Positions 15,255 through 24,800 are shown, counted from the stretch's first letter. The stretch is DNA of 43,983 bases from Streptomyces sp. PR69 (GCF_026420845.1 NZ_JAOWCB010000039.1:1-43983), one strand, 5' to 3'. Notes: generated by a model not told the origin, from the sequence alone. Program-made: numbers and translations.

Positions 15255-16199
15255 TCACGGAGCCGGACGGCCGGTGATCACGGCGGTCACCGCGGCGCCG
15301 GGAGGGAAGGCCCCTTCTTCGGCGAGGGCGGTGAGCCCGTACAGCATCTTGGCCACGTACAGCCGCTCGACGGCCAGTCCGTGCCGCTGTTCGAAGTCGG
15401 CGGCGAAGGCGTCGAGCACGGGGGGCGTACGGGCGTATCCGCCGAAGTGGAAGCGCTCGTCGAGCGACCAGTTCCCGGCCGGCCCGCCGAAGGCCGCGCG
15501 CTGGATGGCGTGTATCTCCTCGCCGAGGAAGCCGCCCCGAAGGACGGGGAAGCCGATGGCCCGCCCGCCGCGGGGGAGCCCGGCGGCCAGTCCGGCGAGT
15601 GTGCCGCCGGTGCCGCAGGCGACGCCGACGACGAGGGCGTCGCCGCCCGCCCTGCCAAGCTCGCCGCCCAGCTCCCGGCCCAGGTCGGCGCAGCCGAGGG
15701 CGGCGAGGGCGTTGCTGCCGCCCTCGGGGACCACGTACACCTCGTCCGGCGCGATGTCCCCGGCGGCCTCCCGCAGGATGCGGGCCAGCACCGCGGGGTC
15801 GCGTTTCGCGCGGTAGGCAGCCCGGTCGGTGAAGTGCAGCCGCATCCCGTCCGCCGCGCACTGCGCCAGGGAAGGGTTGAGGGGGCGGCCGGCCAGCTCG
15901 TCGCCGCGTACCACCCCGACGGTGTCGAAGCCCAGCAGTCGGCCCGCCGCCGCGACCGCGCGCAGATGGTTGGAGTACGCGCCGCCGAAGGTGACCACCG
16001 GGCGGCCGGCCGCCGCCTTCAGGTTGGGCGCGAGCTTGCGCCATTTGTTGCCGGGGAGGTCCGGGTGGATCAGGTCGTCGCGCTTGAGCAGCAGACGCAG
16101 CCCGCGGGAGGTGAAGCGCTCGTCCCCGGTCTCCTGGAGCGGGGAGGGGAGCACCGGCCGCAGGGCGGCGGACAGGGAGGGCGGCGCTTCTTCGGTCAC
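15255..16199 (-). CDS. PLP-dependent enzyme, D-cysteine desulfhydrase / ACC deaminase family
   Basis: This 314-residue fold-type II PLP enzyme has the cofactor lysine in GNKWRKL (K52), the substrate/phosphate loop FGGAYSNHLRA (71-81) and a glycine-rich loop ACGTGGTLAGL. Members act on 1-aminocyclopropane-1-carboxylate or D-cysteine; short actinobacterial homologues are usually annotated as D-cysteine desulfhydrase or ACC deaminase without proof. The GTG start at 16199 begins VTEEAPPSLS; the frame stays open far upstream through the neighbouring gene, with no family similarity there. A 74-base gap separates it from the broken hmp gene, and it may be read from the same direction. Confidence 0.8.
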   Translation of the reverse strand: MTEEAPPSLSAALRPVLPSPLQETGDERFTSRGLRLLLKRDDLIHPDLPGNKWRKLAPNLKAAAGRPVVTFGGAYSNHLRAVAAAGRLLGFDTVGVVRGDELAGRPLNPSLAQCAADGMRLHFTDRAAYRAKRDPAVLARILREAAGDIAPDEVYVVPEGGSNALAALGCADLGRELGGELGRAGGDALVVGVACGTGGTLAGLAAGLPRGGRAIGFPVLRGGFLGEEIHAIQRAAFGGPAGNWSLDERFHFGGYARTPPVLDAFAADFEQRHGLAVERLYVAKMLYGLTALAEEGAFPPGAAVTAVITGRPAP

Positions 16200-16273
16200 C
16201 CGTCCATTGTCGCTGTCTCGTCTTGTCGCTTCATCGACCTGCTGTGTCGAATCGCTTCGTCTGCGTGTGCCGC

Positions 16274-17091
16274 TCAGCGGTCGGCGAGCCACAGGTCGGG
16301 GCCGAAGACCTCGTAGTGGATGTCGGCCGCGGGCACCTCCCGGCCGAGTAGCTGCCCGCGCATCGCGCGCATGAAGGGCAGCGGACCGCACAGCCAGGCG
16401 CGCACACCGGGCGGCAGCGGAATCCCTGCCAGATCGACGAGCCCGGTGTGGACGGCCGCCGGGGTGTGGGCGGCTCGCTCGCGGCCGTCGTGCTGTTCGC
16501 ACCCCTCGTGCTGTTCGTACCAGTAGTGCGCGACCGCGTCCGGGAGCTTGGCGATCAGCAGGTCGCAGTCCGCCCGCAGGGCGTGCGCGGCAGGGCTCCG
16601 GTCGCCGTGTACGACGGTGACCCGTCCGCGGTGCCCGTCGGCCGCGAGCTGCTGCAGCATCGCAGCCATGGGCGTCACTCCGATCCCGGCGGAGACGAGC
16701 AGCAGGGGCGTGTCGGCGCACTCGCGCCAGACGTCGCCCGCCCGGACGCCCTGTCGTGCGTACAGCCGGGCTTCCAGGGAGATGAGCGCGTCCGCCATCA
16801 GCCAGTAGACCTCGTCCCGGGCGGCCGCGACCTCCGGAGTGACGGCGTCGCCCAGCACCTCGGCGACGGCCGCGGAGAGAGGGGTGTGCACGGTGCGGTA
16901 CTGCTCGGCGGTCACACCCAGCGAGGCGTGCTTGTGGGCGATGCGGGCCAGGATGGCGTCCGGACGGTCGTCGGGGCGTTCCGCGAGATGCGCGGCGAAC
17001 GCGGCGATGGAGCCGGCCAGGGCCTGGCGCTGGGCGCCGGAGGCCTGGTTGCCGCGGTTGAACAGCTCGCGGCCGATGACTCGGACAACAT
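16274..17091 (-). pseudogene. hmpA: Flavohaemoglobin hmpA pseudogene with two internal deletions
   Basis: A normal Hmp is about 400 residues: globin, FAD domain, NAD domain. Here the proper start survives (AAGGGA, then ATG at 17091 reading MLSESSAA), but the next ~38 codons, including the helix carrying the distal Tyr, are missing. The junction shifts the frame into ELFNRGNQASGAQRQALAG. The rest of the globin, with the proximal His in AHKHASLG, runs to GDVWRE (about 16720). It then jumps straight to the NAD domain (DTPLLLVSAGIGVTPM ... CGPLPFM ... HYEVFGP), so the entire FAD-binding domain (~110 residues) is absent. An open frame from an ATG at 17143 (289 residues) reads through but starts within operator sequence. 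NO detoxification by this locus is unlikely. Confidence 0.85.
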
Positions 17092-17121
17092 GGGCGTTCC
17101 CTTGTCTTGTTCGAACCAAAT

Positions 17122-17144
17122 AATTGGAATATTGGATGCGCATT
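17122..17144. promoter_or_regulatory. NsrR-like site upstream of the broken hmpA
   Basis: The minus strand begins AATGCGCATCC and ends TTCCAATT, a 23-base AT-rich dyad-like segment 31-53 bases before the original hmpA start. It resembles the form of Streptomyces hmpA NsrR operators (AA....TT ends, partial symmetry). The match is partial and from memory. Confidence 0.4.
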
Positions 17145-17182
17145 TTTGGGGATGCGGTGCCGGGCAGCGCGGGCTGGGGGCG

Positions 17183-17626
17183 CTACGCGCCGCGGGTGGG
17201 GCCGAGGCCGAGCAGCAGCGGTCCGGTGGGGGAGCCGACGAGTTCCCCGACCGTGACCGGGTCGAGGGCGGTGTAGAAGGCCTCCTGGGCCCGGCGCAGC
17301 GCCCCGCGCAGCCGGCAGGCGGAGCGCAGCGGGCAAGGGGCGCCGCCTTCGCACTCGACGACGTCGCCGGGGCCCTCCAGTTCGCGAACCAGGGTGCCGA
17401 CCGAGGCGGCCCGGCCGGCCGGGGTGAGCGTGAGCCCGCCGCCGCGGCCCCGGCGCGTCTCGACGAGGCCGAGGTGCTGGAGGCGGGCCACGGCCTTGGC
17501 GGCGTGGGTGTACGGGACCTGCATGGTCCCGGCCACCTCCCGGGTGGTGGGCGGGTCTTCGCCCTCTGCGACGGCCAGTCGCATCAGCACGCGCAGCGCC
17601 AGGTCGGTGAATCTTGTCAGCCGCAT
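17183..17626 (-). CDS. nsrR: NO-sensing Rrf2-family repressor NsrR
   Basis: This 147-residue Rrf2 protein has a winged helix at about 1-65 (LTRFTDLALRVLMRLAVAEG, YTHAAKAVARLQHLGLVETR) and three conserved cysteines at 92, 98 and 104. That spacing matches the [4Fe-4S] ligands of Streptomyces NsrR. NsrR represses hmp genes and itself until NO destroys the cluster. The ATG at 17626 begins MRLTRFTDLALR; TACGCT six bases before it suggests a leaderless message, and the operator lies just upstream. It looks intact although the adjacent hmpA is broken, so it may control other hmp copies elsewhere. Confidence 0.92.
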   Translation of the reverse strand: MRLTRFTDLALRVLMRLAVAEGEDPPTTREVAGTMQVPYTHAAKAVARLQHLGLVETRRGRGGGLTLTPAGRAASVGTLVRELEGPGDVVECEGGAPCPLRSACRLRGALRRAQEAFYTALDPVTVGELVGSPTGPLLLGLGPTRGA

Positions 17627-17642
17627 TGCGGCAGCGTAGAAA

Positions 17643-17665
17643 AATGTGCAAATGAGATGCAACTT
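17643..17665. promoter_or_regulatory. NsrR operator upstream of nsrR
   Basis: The pattern AA-N2-TGCA-N7-TGCA-N2-TT fits the classical NsrR consensus dyad (AAGATGCA-N7-TGCATCTT). It lies 17-39 bases upstream of the nsrR ATG, over the expected -35 region of a leaderless promoter, and implies autoregulation. Confidence 0.75.
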
Positions 17666-17805
17666 ATGCCGCGCTGTGCGAGTTGTGCGGCCAGCTTCCC
17701 GGGTGAGGGAAATGTAGTCCCATCCGTTTGTGTAATGGTGCGACGACTCACTGTGATGACAGGCTCCCTTGGCAGGTCTGAACTTGTTGATCGAGAGGGA
17801 GTCCT

Positions 17806-19223
<1,418 letters not shown>

Positions 19224-19224
<1 letters not shown>

Positions 19225-20426
19225 TGGACCGGGCTCGGCCGGGCGTACGCGCTTCGGCGCACGCCCGGCCGAGCCGAGCCGAGCCGGTCCCTGCGGCCTC
19301 GCGGCCCCGCGGTCCGCGCGCGTCCACGAGGGGGCGGCCGGCGTCCGCACAGCCGCGTCCGCGTCCCACGGAAAGGACCATCGAGTTGACCATGGCGGAA
19401 TCCGTCGAGGCCCGCGAGGCCGTCGCGTTGCTGGAGCGCACCAAGAGCGTCGTCAACCCCCGGTTGCGTGCCTCCGTCGAGACGCTGCCCGGCTCCATAC
19501 GGCGGGTGGCGATGTACCACTTCGGCTGGGAGCACGCCGACGGCAGACCGGCCGCGGGCTCGGCCGGAAAAGCGATCAGGCCCGCGCTGGTGCTGGCCGC
19601 GGCACGGGCGTTCGGCGGGGATGCCGAGCAGGCGGTGCGGGCCGCCGCGGCCGTGGAGCTGGCGCATAACTTCACCCTGCTCCACGACGACGTCATAGAC
19701 GAGGACGCGACCCGCCGTCACCGTCCCACCGCCTGGACCGTGTTCGGCACGGCCGACGCCATCGTGGCCGGCGACGCCATGCTGGCACTCTCGCTGCGGC
19801 TGCTCGCCGAGGACCGGCACCCCGCCTCCGGCGCGGCCACGGCGCGGCTCGCCGCCTGTGTGATCGAGCTGTGCGCCGGACAGCAGGCGGACTGCGCCTT
19901 CGAGGAGCGGGCGCCGCACGAGGTCTCCCTGGACGAGTGCCTGGCCATGGCGACGGCCAAGACCGGGGCGCTGCTGGGCTGCGCCTGCGCGCTGGGCGCG
20001 CTGTACGCCGGCGCGGGCGAAGAAGAGGCCTCCGCCATGGACGCCTTCGGCCGGGAGGCCGGGCTCGCCTTCCAGCTGATCGACGATCTGATCGGGATCT
20101 GGGGCGACCCGGACCGCACGGGCAAGCCCGTGGGCGCGGATCTCGCGGCGCACAAGAAGTCGCTGCCGGTGGTGGCGGCGCTCGCCTCCGGCACCCCTGC
20201 GGGGACGGAGCTGGCCGAGCTGTACCGCGGAGCGATGAACACCCCCTCAGCTGTGCGCAGGGCGGCCGAGGCGGTCGACCGCGCGGGCGGCCGGGACTGG
20301 GCGCAGCTGCACGCCGCGGACCGGATGGCCCGCGCCGTACAGGAGCTGTCCCAGGCGGTCCCCGATCTCAAGGCCGCGGGCGATCTGCTGGCCCTGGCGG
20401 AGTACGTCACCCGGCGCAGCCGATGA
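19224..20426 (+). CDS. Polyprenyl diphosphate synthase, probable encapsulin cargo enzyme
   Basis: This protein has up to 400 residues. The core is an all-alpha trans-prenyl synthase with GKAIRP (115-120), the first Asp-rich motif LLHDDVIDEDATRRHR (DD at 155-156), and the second as LIDDLIGIWGD followed by GKPVGAD and KKSLPVV. It would extend allylic diphosphates with isopentenyl diphosphate. The class is a recognised cargo of family 2 encapsulins. From the ATG overlapping the shell stop, the protein begins with a 56-residue Arg/Pro/Ala/Ser-rich, probably disordered leader, as expected of a cargo-loading domain. A competing start is TTG 19386 or ATG 19392, where GAAAGGA gives a normal ribosome binding site; translation from there would omit the leader. 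I keep the long form with reservation. Confidence 0.88.
19232..19275 (+). other. Strong hairpin just after the encapsulin stop
   Basis: GGCTCGGCCGGGCGT (19232-19246) pairs perfectly with ACGCCCGGCCGAGCC (19261-19275), and inside it GCGC-TTCG-GCGC forms a second stem with a TTCG tetraloop. It lies 8 bases after the shell stop, within the putative leader of the prenyl synthase. It may be an attenuator, an mRNA stabiliser or a translation regulator. Confidence 0.8.
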
Positions 20427-20540
20427 GAGAGCCGACGAGAGAGACCTGAGAAAGCCGCGTGCTCCCTCGACGCGGGTGCATCTCACCCGGTATGCCCACA
20501 AGTGCTGAGACGCATTGCTGGATTCGCGAAGGATCTTCGC

Positions 20541-20546
20541 TACAGT
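20541..20546 (+). promoter_or_regulatory. -10 element of a leaderless promoter
   Basis: TACAGT lies six bases before the ATG at 20553, and no ribosome binding site is visible, so the transcript probably begins at the start codon. The -35 is poor (TTGCTG about 20 bases upstream). Confidence 0.45.
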
Positions 20547-20552
20547 CCGCGC

Positions 20553-20999
20553 ATGCCATTGGAGTCGACTGAAGTCTGGGCGGGCTGGTACCGCGACCGA
20601 CGGGGTGCCGAGGCTGTGACCATCACGGCCCGCGCGGGTCAACTGCGCACACTGATCAGGGGATCCGAGTACACGGGCGGGTCGTTTGCCGCGATAGGGC
20701 CGGCGGCCGGCGGAGCCCCGCTGCCGCCCTGTGTGCTGGAGTGGGATATGCCCCTCCCGGTGCACACGCCCGACGGGTCCGTGCAGCACGCCACGCTGAG
20801 CTGTCTGCTGACGCTGGGCGAGGTGCGCGGGGACGGCTCCAGGGACCGCACGGATCTCAGCCTCACCCTCCATCTCGGCGGCGCGGCCTATGAATCCGGC
20901 GTCGTGGGCGGCGACTTCGACGATGCGCTGTCGGTCATCCGCCGCCAGCTCCCGCCGGGCACGGAGCTGGGCAGCAGCCTGGCCCCGGTGGAGGCCTGA
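20553..20999 (+). CDS. Conserved small protein (DUF6304-like), encapsulin neighbour
   Basis: This 148-residue soluble protein is predicted to be mostly beta strand (VWAGWYRDRRGAEAVTITAR, VLEWDMPLPVHTPDGSVQHA, LSLTLHLGGAAYES). I believe it resembles the streptomycete family DUF6304, but this is from memory and function is unknown. The ATG at 20553 is chosen because a -10-like element sits directly before it; the open frame starts 17 codons earlier without support. It lies 126 bases after the prenyl synthase in the same direction and ends at a bidirectional terminator. It may be an accessory of the nanocompartment or an unrelated neighbour. Confidence 0.65.
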   Translation: MPLESTEVWAGWYRDRRGAEAVTITARAGQLRTLIRGSEYTGGSFAAIGPAAGGAPLPPCVLEWDMPLPVHTPDGSVQHATLSCLLTLGEVRGDGSRDRTDLSLTLHLGGAAYESGVVGGDFDDALSVIRRQLPPGTELGSSLAPVEA

Positions 21000-21038
21000 C
21001 GGTCCTTCCGGCCGCGTGAGCCGGAGCCGCGGCGAACG

Positions 21039-21081
21039 GCGAGGGGCGTCCCGCCGAGGACGACGGCGGCACGCCCCTCGC
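21039..21081. terminator. Bidirectional terminator between convergent genes
   Basis: GCGAGGGGCGT (21039-21049) pairs with ACGCCCCTCGC (21071-21081), and an inner CCGCCG/CGGCGG stem continues the hairpin. It separates the encapsulin neighbour gene from snpA. Confidence 0.9.
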
Positions 21082-21130
21082 TCAGGCTTCTCCGCCTTTC
21101 TCCGCTTTTCTCAGGCTTTGTCGGGCCTTC

Positions 21131-21790
21131 TCAGGAGACACGCTCCAGGGCGGCCGCCAGGCCGTTGGCCCACAGCGCGTTCACCCGGGCACGCTCACGT
21201 GCGTCCGGGTAGGCGTTCTGGCAGGACGGTCCAGGGCCGCCGCCTGACATCAGCTCGCTGCACGGGCCCGAGTAGTGGTCCGGCAGACCCAGCACATGCC
21301 CGGTCTCGTGCGAGGTGACGCGGGTCGAGTTGTAGATCTGGTTCTGCCGGTAGTCCAGGAAGATGTACCCGTGCCCGTGGCCGTCCGTGCTCGCGTACGA
21401 GCCCCGCGGGTCATTGCCCTCGTAGTACGCGAAGTCCCCGCGGCCCGAGGTCTCGCGCAGCGTCACATTGCTGACGGAGCCGTTCCAGATCTGTGTGCTC
21501 TGGGCTATCTGGCTGCGGAAGCTGGGTGCGCGCGAGGCGTTGTAGACGACGGTCACGGCCTGCGCGCCGGGGTTCGCGGCGCGCTTCTCGGCCACCGACT
21601 TCACGACGGCTTCGAAAAACGCCTTCGTCGCGGCGGCGTCCTCGGCGGAGCCTTCGTAGGCGGCATACGAGGGCGGTGCGGCGGGCGACGGGGCGGCGGG
21701 CTGCGGTGCGGCGGCCGCGGGCGTAGCGCCGAGCGAGGCGGAAAGAGCGAGGCCGGCGGCGGCGACGAGTAACGATCTGAGGTGGCGCAT
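21131..21790 (-). CDS. snpA: Snapalysin, secreted M7 zinc metalloprotease
   Basis: This 219-residue protein has a Sec signal peptide (MRHLRSLLVAAAGLALSASL, cleavage near ATPAAAAP), a propeptide of about 50 residues, and the mature M7 protease. The active site is HETGHVLGLPD (161-171), with His161 and His165 plus Asp171 as zinc ligands and Glu162 catalytic. Cys177 and Cys190 likely form the disulfide. It is the small neutral protease with aromatic preference known from Streptomyces. GGAG lies six bases before the ATG. It is divergent from a LysR gene (snpR type), its usual activator, with a LysR-type site between. Confidence 0.93.
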   Translation of the reverse strand: MRHLRSLLVAAAGLALSASLGATPAAAAPQPAAPSPAAPPSYAAYEGSAEDAAATKAFFEAVVKSVAEKRAANPGAQAVTVVYNASRAPSFRSQIAQSTQIWNGSVSNVTLRETSGRGDFAYYEGNDPRGSYASTDGHGHGYIFLDYRQNQIYNSTRVTSHETGHVLGLPDHYSGPCSELMSGGGPGPSCQNAYPDARERARVNALWANGLAAALERVS

Positions 21791-21852
21791 AGGGGGCTCC
21801 TGCTCGTCCGATGAACGGGTTCGGTGAACGGTTCGGCAGTCAGAGTGTCGGG

Positions 21853-21865
21853 GACATGTCATGTC
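21853..21865. promoter_or_regulatory. Palindrome in the snpA-lysR gap
   Basis: GACATGTCATGTC is a 13-base perfect dyad around a central T, about 65 bases upstream of snpA. It may be a second regulator site. Confidence 0.35.
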
Positions 21866-21882
21866 GCCGGAATGATGTCAAC

Positions 21883-21907
21883 GGCTGATAACACCAGGGC
21901 ATCAGCC
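21883..21907. promoter_or_regulatory. LysR-type operator (T-N11-A) for snpA/snpR
   Basis: GGCTGAT-N11-ATCAGCC is a perfect 7 bp inverted repeat with the T-N11-A geometry of LysR-family recognition sites, placed between snpA and the divergent LysR gene. Binding by the adjacent regulator is inferred. Confidence 0.7.
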
Positions 21908-21989
21908 CCCGCCGGATGCCTCGGTGCGCCCCGCTCTGCACCGACTCAGGTGTCTGGTGTGGCTGTTGGGGTCCCCCTACCCTCGGCTC

Positions 21990-22952
21990 ATGGAGCTCGA
22001 GGTGAGGCACCTCCGCGCCCTGTGCGCCATCGCTGACACCGGCAGCCTGCACAAAGCCGCCCGACGGCTGGGCGTGAGCCAGCCGTCCCTGACGACACAG
22101 CTGCGCCGCATCGAGAACTTCCTCGGCGGCGAGTTGTTCAGCCGTGAGCGCAGCGGCTGCCGGCCCACCCCGCTGGGCCGTTCCGTACTGATCCGGGGCC
22201 GCCCGCTGGTGGCCGAGATGAACGCCCTCGTCGCCGAGGCCAGGGCCGCGGCCGCCCGCACCGGCGGCCCCCGGCTGCGCATCGGCTCGACCGCGAGCCG
22301 TGCGCTGCCCGGCTGGCTGCGTCGGCTGCGCAAGCGGCTGCCCGCCACCGACATCTCGCTCCAGATGGACGTCTCCGCCAACGCCCTGCTGCGGATGACA
22401 GCCGCGGGCCAGCTTGACGTCGCCTTTGTGCACGAGGTGGAGGGCTGCCCGCTGCGGCGGCCGGACGGGCTGGCCGCACGGGTCCTCCTCGACCGCGAAC
22501 CGCAGTTCGTCTCCATGGCCCTCGACCACCCGGCGGCCGCCGCACCCGTCGTCGACCTCGCCGACCTCGCGGGCGACCGCTGGATGGTCGACCCGACCGT
22601 GGACGGCGAGTGGGACGGGCTGAACCGCGTGCTCGCCGCCGCCGGGATCACCCCCCAGGTGCTGCACGGGGACTACCACACCGCCGCCTCGCTGATCGTC
22701 GTCGGCGAGGCCGTCGCACCCTGCCAGCCCACCTCCGGACCACGCGACGACATGGCGATCCGTCCGCTGCGCGGCGACCCCCTCGCCGTCCGGCTGCTGC
22801 TGTTCACCCGCCGCCGCGGGTGCGAGGAACTGTACGCGGCGGTGTACGAGGACCTCGTCGCGGCCTACCGCGATGCGGCGCTGCGTTCGGCGGCGTACCG
22901 GTCATGGCTGGTACGGCACGGAAGTCCGCTGCTCGGCGCGCCCGCGGCATGA
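21990..22952 (+). CDS. snpR: LysR-family regulator, SnpR-type activator of snapalysin
   Basis: This 320-residue protein has an N-terminal winged HTH (1-60; LRALCAIADTGSLHKAARRL followed by GVSQPSLTTQLRRIE) and a LysR effector domain (about 90-300). It is divergent from snpA, the standard arrangement in which this regulator activates the protease gene. The ATG at 21990 has TACCCT six bases before it and no ribosome binding site, which suggests a leaderless message. The symbol rests on position as well as family. Confidence 0.85.
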   Translation: MELEVRHLRALCAIADTGSLHKAARRLGVSQPSLTTQLRRIENFLGGELFSRERSGCRPTPLGRSVLIRGRPLVAEMNALVAEARAAAARTGGPRLRIGSTASRALPGWLRRLRKRLPATDISLQMDVSANALLRMTAAGQLDVAFVHEVEGCPLRRPDGLAARVLLDREPQFVSMALDHPAAAAPVVDLADLAGDRWMVDPTVDGEWDGLNRVLAAAGITPQVLHGDYHTAASLIVVGEAVAPCQPTSGPRDDMAIRPLRGDPLAVRLLLFTRRRGCEELYAAVYEDLVAAYRDAALRSAAYRSWLVRHGSPLLGAPAA

Positions 22953-23158
22953 TCGGTGCGTGGGGTAGGGTGGCCGTCCCGCGCGTGGGCCTGCTGCCCA
23001 CGGCCGGACACGACCTTGGAGGTGAGACCCATTACCGCAGTGGCAGGACGGGCGCTCTCCTTTCACGATGCCCATACGGGGTCCGCCGGAGACAGGTGAC
23101 CAGGAGTCTGGGAGACCGGGAGACCGGAAGAGCGCCTCAGGCGATCCGAAAGGCTCCG

Positions 23159-23962
23159 ATGTCCCTTCCTTCCCCTCTTTCCTCCCCCGTCGCCGGATTT
23201 GTCGTCGACACCCTCCGCGCCGCAGGCTGCGTCTTCGCCGAGGACGAGGCCCGTCTGATGCTCTCCGCCGCCCGCACCCGGACGGAACTCGCCGCACTCG
23301 TGGCGCGCCGGGCCGGCGGCGTGCCGCTCGAACACGTCCTGGGCTGGGCGGAGTTCTGCGGGCTGCGGATCGCGGTGGAACCCGGCGTCTTCGTACCGCG
23401 CCGCCGCACCGAGTTCCTCGCCCGCGAGGCGGCCGCGCTGGCCCGCCCCGGATCCGTCGTGGTCGACCTGTGCTGCGGCACGGGCGCGGTGGCCGCGGCC
23501 GTCGCTGCCGCCGTGCCCGGCGCCGAGGTGCACGCGTCCGACGTCGAACCGGCCGCGGTGCGCTGCGCACGCCGCAACCTCGCCGCCGCGGGCGCCCGGG
23601 TCCACGAGGGCGATCTCTACGCCCCCCTCCCCGCCGACCTGCGCGGCCGCGTCGACGTACTGATCGCCAACGCCCCCTATGTGCCCACACACCACATCGG
23701 CCTGCTGCCCCCGGAGGCACGGGACCATGAACCCCTGCTCGCCCTGGACGGTGGCGCGGACGGCCTCGACGTCCAGCGCCGCGTGGCGACGGCGGCGCCC
23801 GACTGGCTTGCCCCCGGCGGCGCACTGCTCATCGAGACAAGCGAGGACCAGGCCCCGTCCACGGCCCGGGCGGTCGAGGACGGCGGACTGGTCCCGCGCA
23901 TCGCCGAATCGGAGGAGCTGTACGCCACGGTCGTCATCGGCATAGCCCGCCGATCCCGCTGA
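23159..23962 (+). CDS. PrmC/HemK-related protein-glutamine N5-methyltransferase-like protein
   Basis: This 267-residue class I SAM methyltransferase has motif I VVDLCCGTGAVAAAVA and the region IANAPYVPT. True PrmC has NPPY to bind the release-factor glutamine; here the motif is NAPY, as in a PrmC-related group whose substrate is unknown (TIGR03704 as I recall). A short helical N-terminal domain with PLEHVLGWAEFCGLRI and FVPRRRTEFLA matches PrmC's substrate domain. GAAAGG lies five bases before the ATG. The 200 bases upstream show no clear gene. A strong hairpin follows. Confidence 0.82.
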   Translation: MSLPSPLSSPVAGFVVDTLRAAGCVFAEDEARLMLSAARTRTELAALVARRAGGVPLEHVLGWAEFCGLRIAVEPGVFVPRRRTEFLAREAAALARPGSVVVDLCCGTGAVAAAVAAAVPGAEVHASDVEPAAVRCARRNLAAAGARVHEGDLYAPLPADLRGRVDVLIANAPYVPTHHIGLLPPEARDHEPLLALDGGADGLDVQRRVATAAPDWLAPGGALLIETSEDQAPSTARAVEDGGLVPRIAESEELYATVVIGIARRSR

Positions 23963-23984
23963 ACGCACTCCTGCCGGAAAACGG

Positions 23985-24033
23985 CCGCACCCGGCTCCGC
24001 ACGCCGCACAGGCGCACGCGGAACCGGGTGCGG
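23985..24033 (+). terminator. Terminator after the PrmC-related gene
   Basis: CCGCACCCGGCTCCGC (23985-24000) pairs with GCGGAACCGGGTGCGG (24018-24033) with one mismatch, around a 17-base loop. Confidence 0.85.
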
Positions 24034-24156
24034 GAGCAGCCCGAGTCAGCGGATGACGCGCTGGGGCTCAGCTGAAGGTCTCGTACGACGGAGTGTCGAC
24101 GCCGGTCAGCTCCCGCGACCGGAACGGCGCTCGCCAGTTGCCGGTCCCAACGAATC

Positions 24157-24189
24157 GGGGGCCTGATCCCTGTTGTGGATCAGGCCCCC
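24157..24189. terminator. Terminator of sodN
   Basis: GGGGGCCTGATCC and GGATCAGGCCCCC form a perfect 13 bp stem with a 7-base loop, 24 bases downstream of the sodN stop on the minus strand. Confidence 0.88.
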
Positions 24190-24212
24190 GCGGTCTGCAG
24201 GACGCGCCTCGG

Positions 24213-24608
24213 TCAGGCCTTCTTGGTCTCCCAGAAGATCTTGTCGATCTGGGCGATGTAGTCCAGCGCCTTCTGGCCCGTCGCCGGGTCCGTGGACGCC
24301 TTCGCCGCGGACAGGGACTTCAGCGCGTCGTTCACCAGCTGGTGCAGCTCCGGGTACTTCTCGAAGTGCGGCGGCTTGAAGTAGTCGCTCCAGAGCACCG
24401 AGACATGGTGCTTGGCGAGCTCGGCGCGCTGCTCCTTGATGTCCGTGGCGCGGGCCTGGAAGTGCGGGTCCTGGTTGGCCGCCATCTTCTCCTGGATGGC
24501 CTTGACCGATTCGGCCTCGATGCGGGCCTGGGCCGGGTCGTAGACGCCGCAGGGAAGGTCGCAGTGGGCGCTGACCTTGACCTTGGGCGCGAACAGGCGG
24601 GAGAGCAT
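24213..24608 (-). CDS. sodN: Nickel superoxide dismutase SodN
   Basis: This 131-residue precursor carries a 14-residue propeptide (MLSRLFAPKVKVSA). The mature protein starts with the Ni hook HCDLPCGVY: after cleavage His1, Cys2 and Cys6 bind nickel. The four-helix bundle follows (KAIQEKMAANQD, HVSVLWSDYFKPPHFEKYPE). It destroys superoxide in the cytoplasm as a hexamer. GAGGAAGGA lies before the ATG; in S. coelicolor the sodN 5' end, including the Shine-Dalgarno, is the target of a small RNA cut from the sodF 3' UTR. It is divergent from its maturation protease gene. Confidence 0.97.
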   Translation of the reverse strand: MLSRLFAPKVKVSAHCDLPCGVYDPAQARIEAESVKAIQEKMAANQDPHFQARATDIKEQRAELAKHHVSVLWSDYFKPPHFEKYPELHQLVNDALKSLSAAKASTDPATGQKALDYIAQIDKIFWETKKA

Positions 24609-24800
24609 TGAGCTGTCCTTCCTCGTGATCGTCTTCTCAGGTGGGACATTACTCCGTGAGAGAAGGGATTTCGCGAGTGCCCCCTAGGGCTTAGGACGAA
24701 AGTCCGGGGTCAGTATGGGACTGGTTGGGGAATCCCCCACGCCCGCGGGGGCGGACGGGGAAGGACGTACCGGGGGAGTCGAGGGACTCGGAGGCAGCTG

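Noticed and set aside
22953..23158. Possible 25-codon frame from GTG after GGAGG near 23020 (VRPITAVAGRALSFHDAHTG...)
   Set aside because: The GTG overlaps its own Shine-Dalgarno and the peptide resembles nothing known; treated as leader sequence.
24068..24156. Minus-strand reading between the PrmC-related gene and sodN gives about 28 residues ending SRELTGVDTPSYETFS before a stop
   Set aside because: It reads like the C-terminus of a protein but has no start codon, no ribosome binding site and no recognised family; it may be a decayed remnant or chance.
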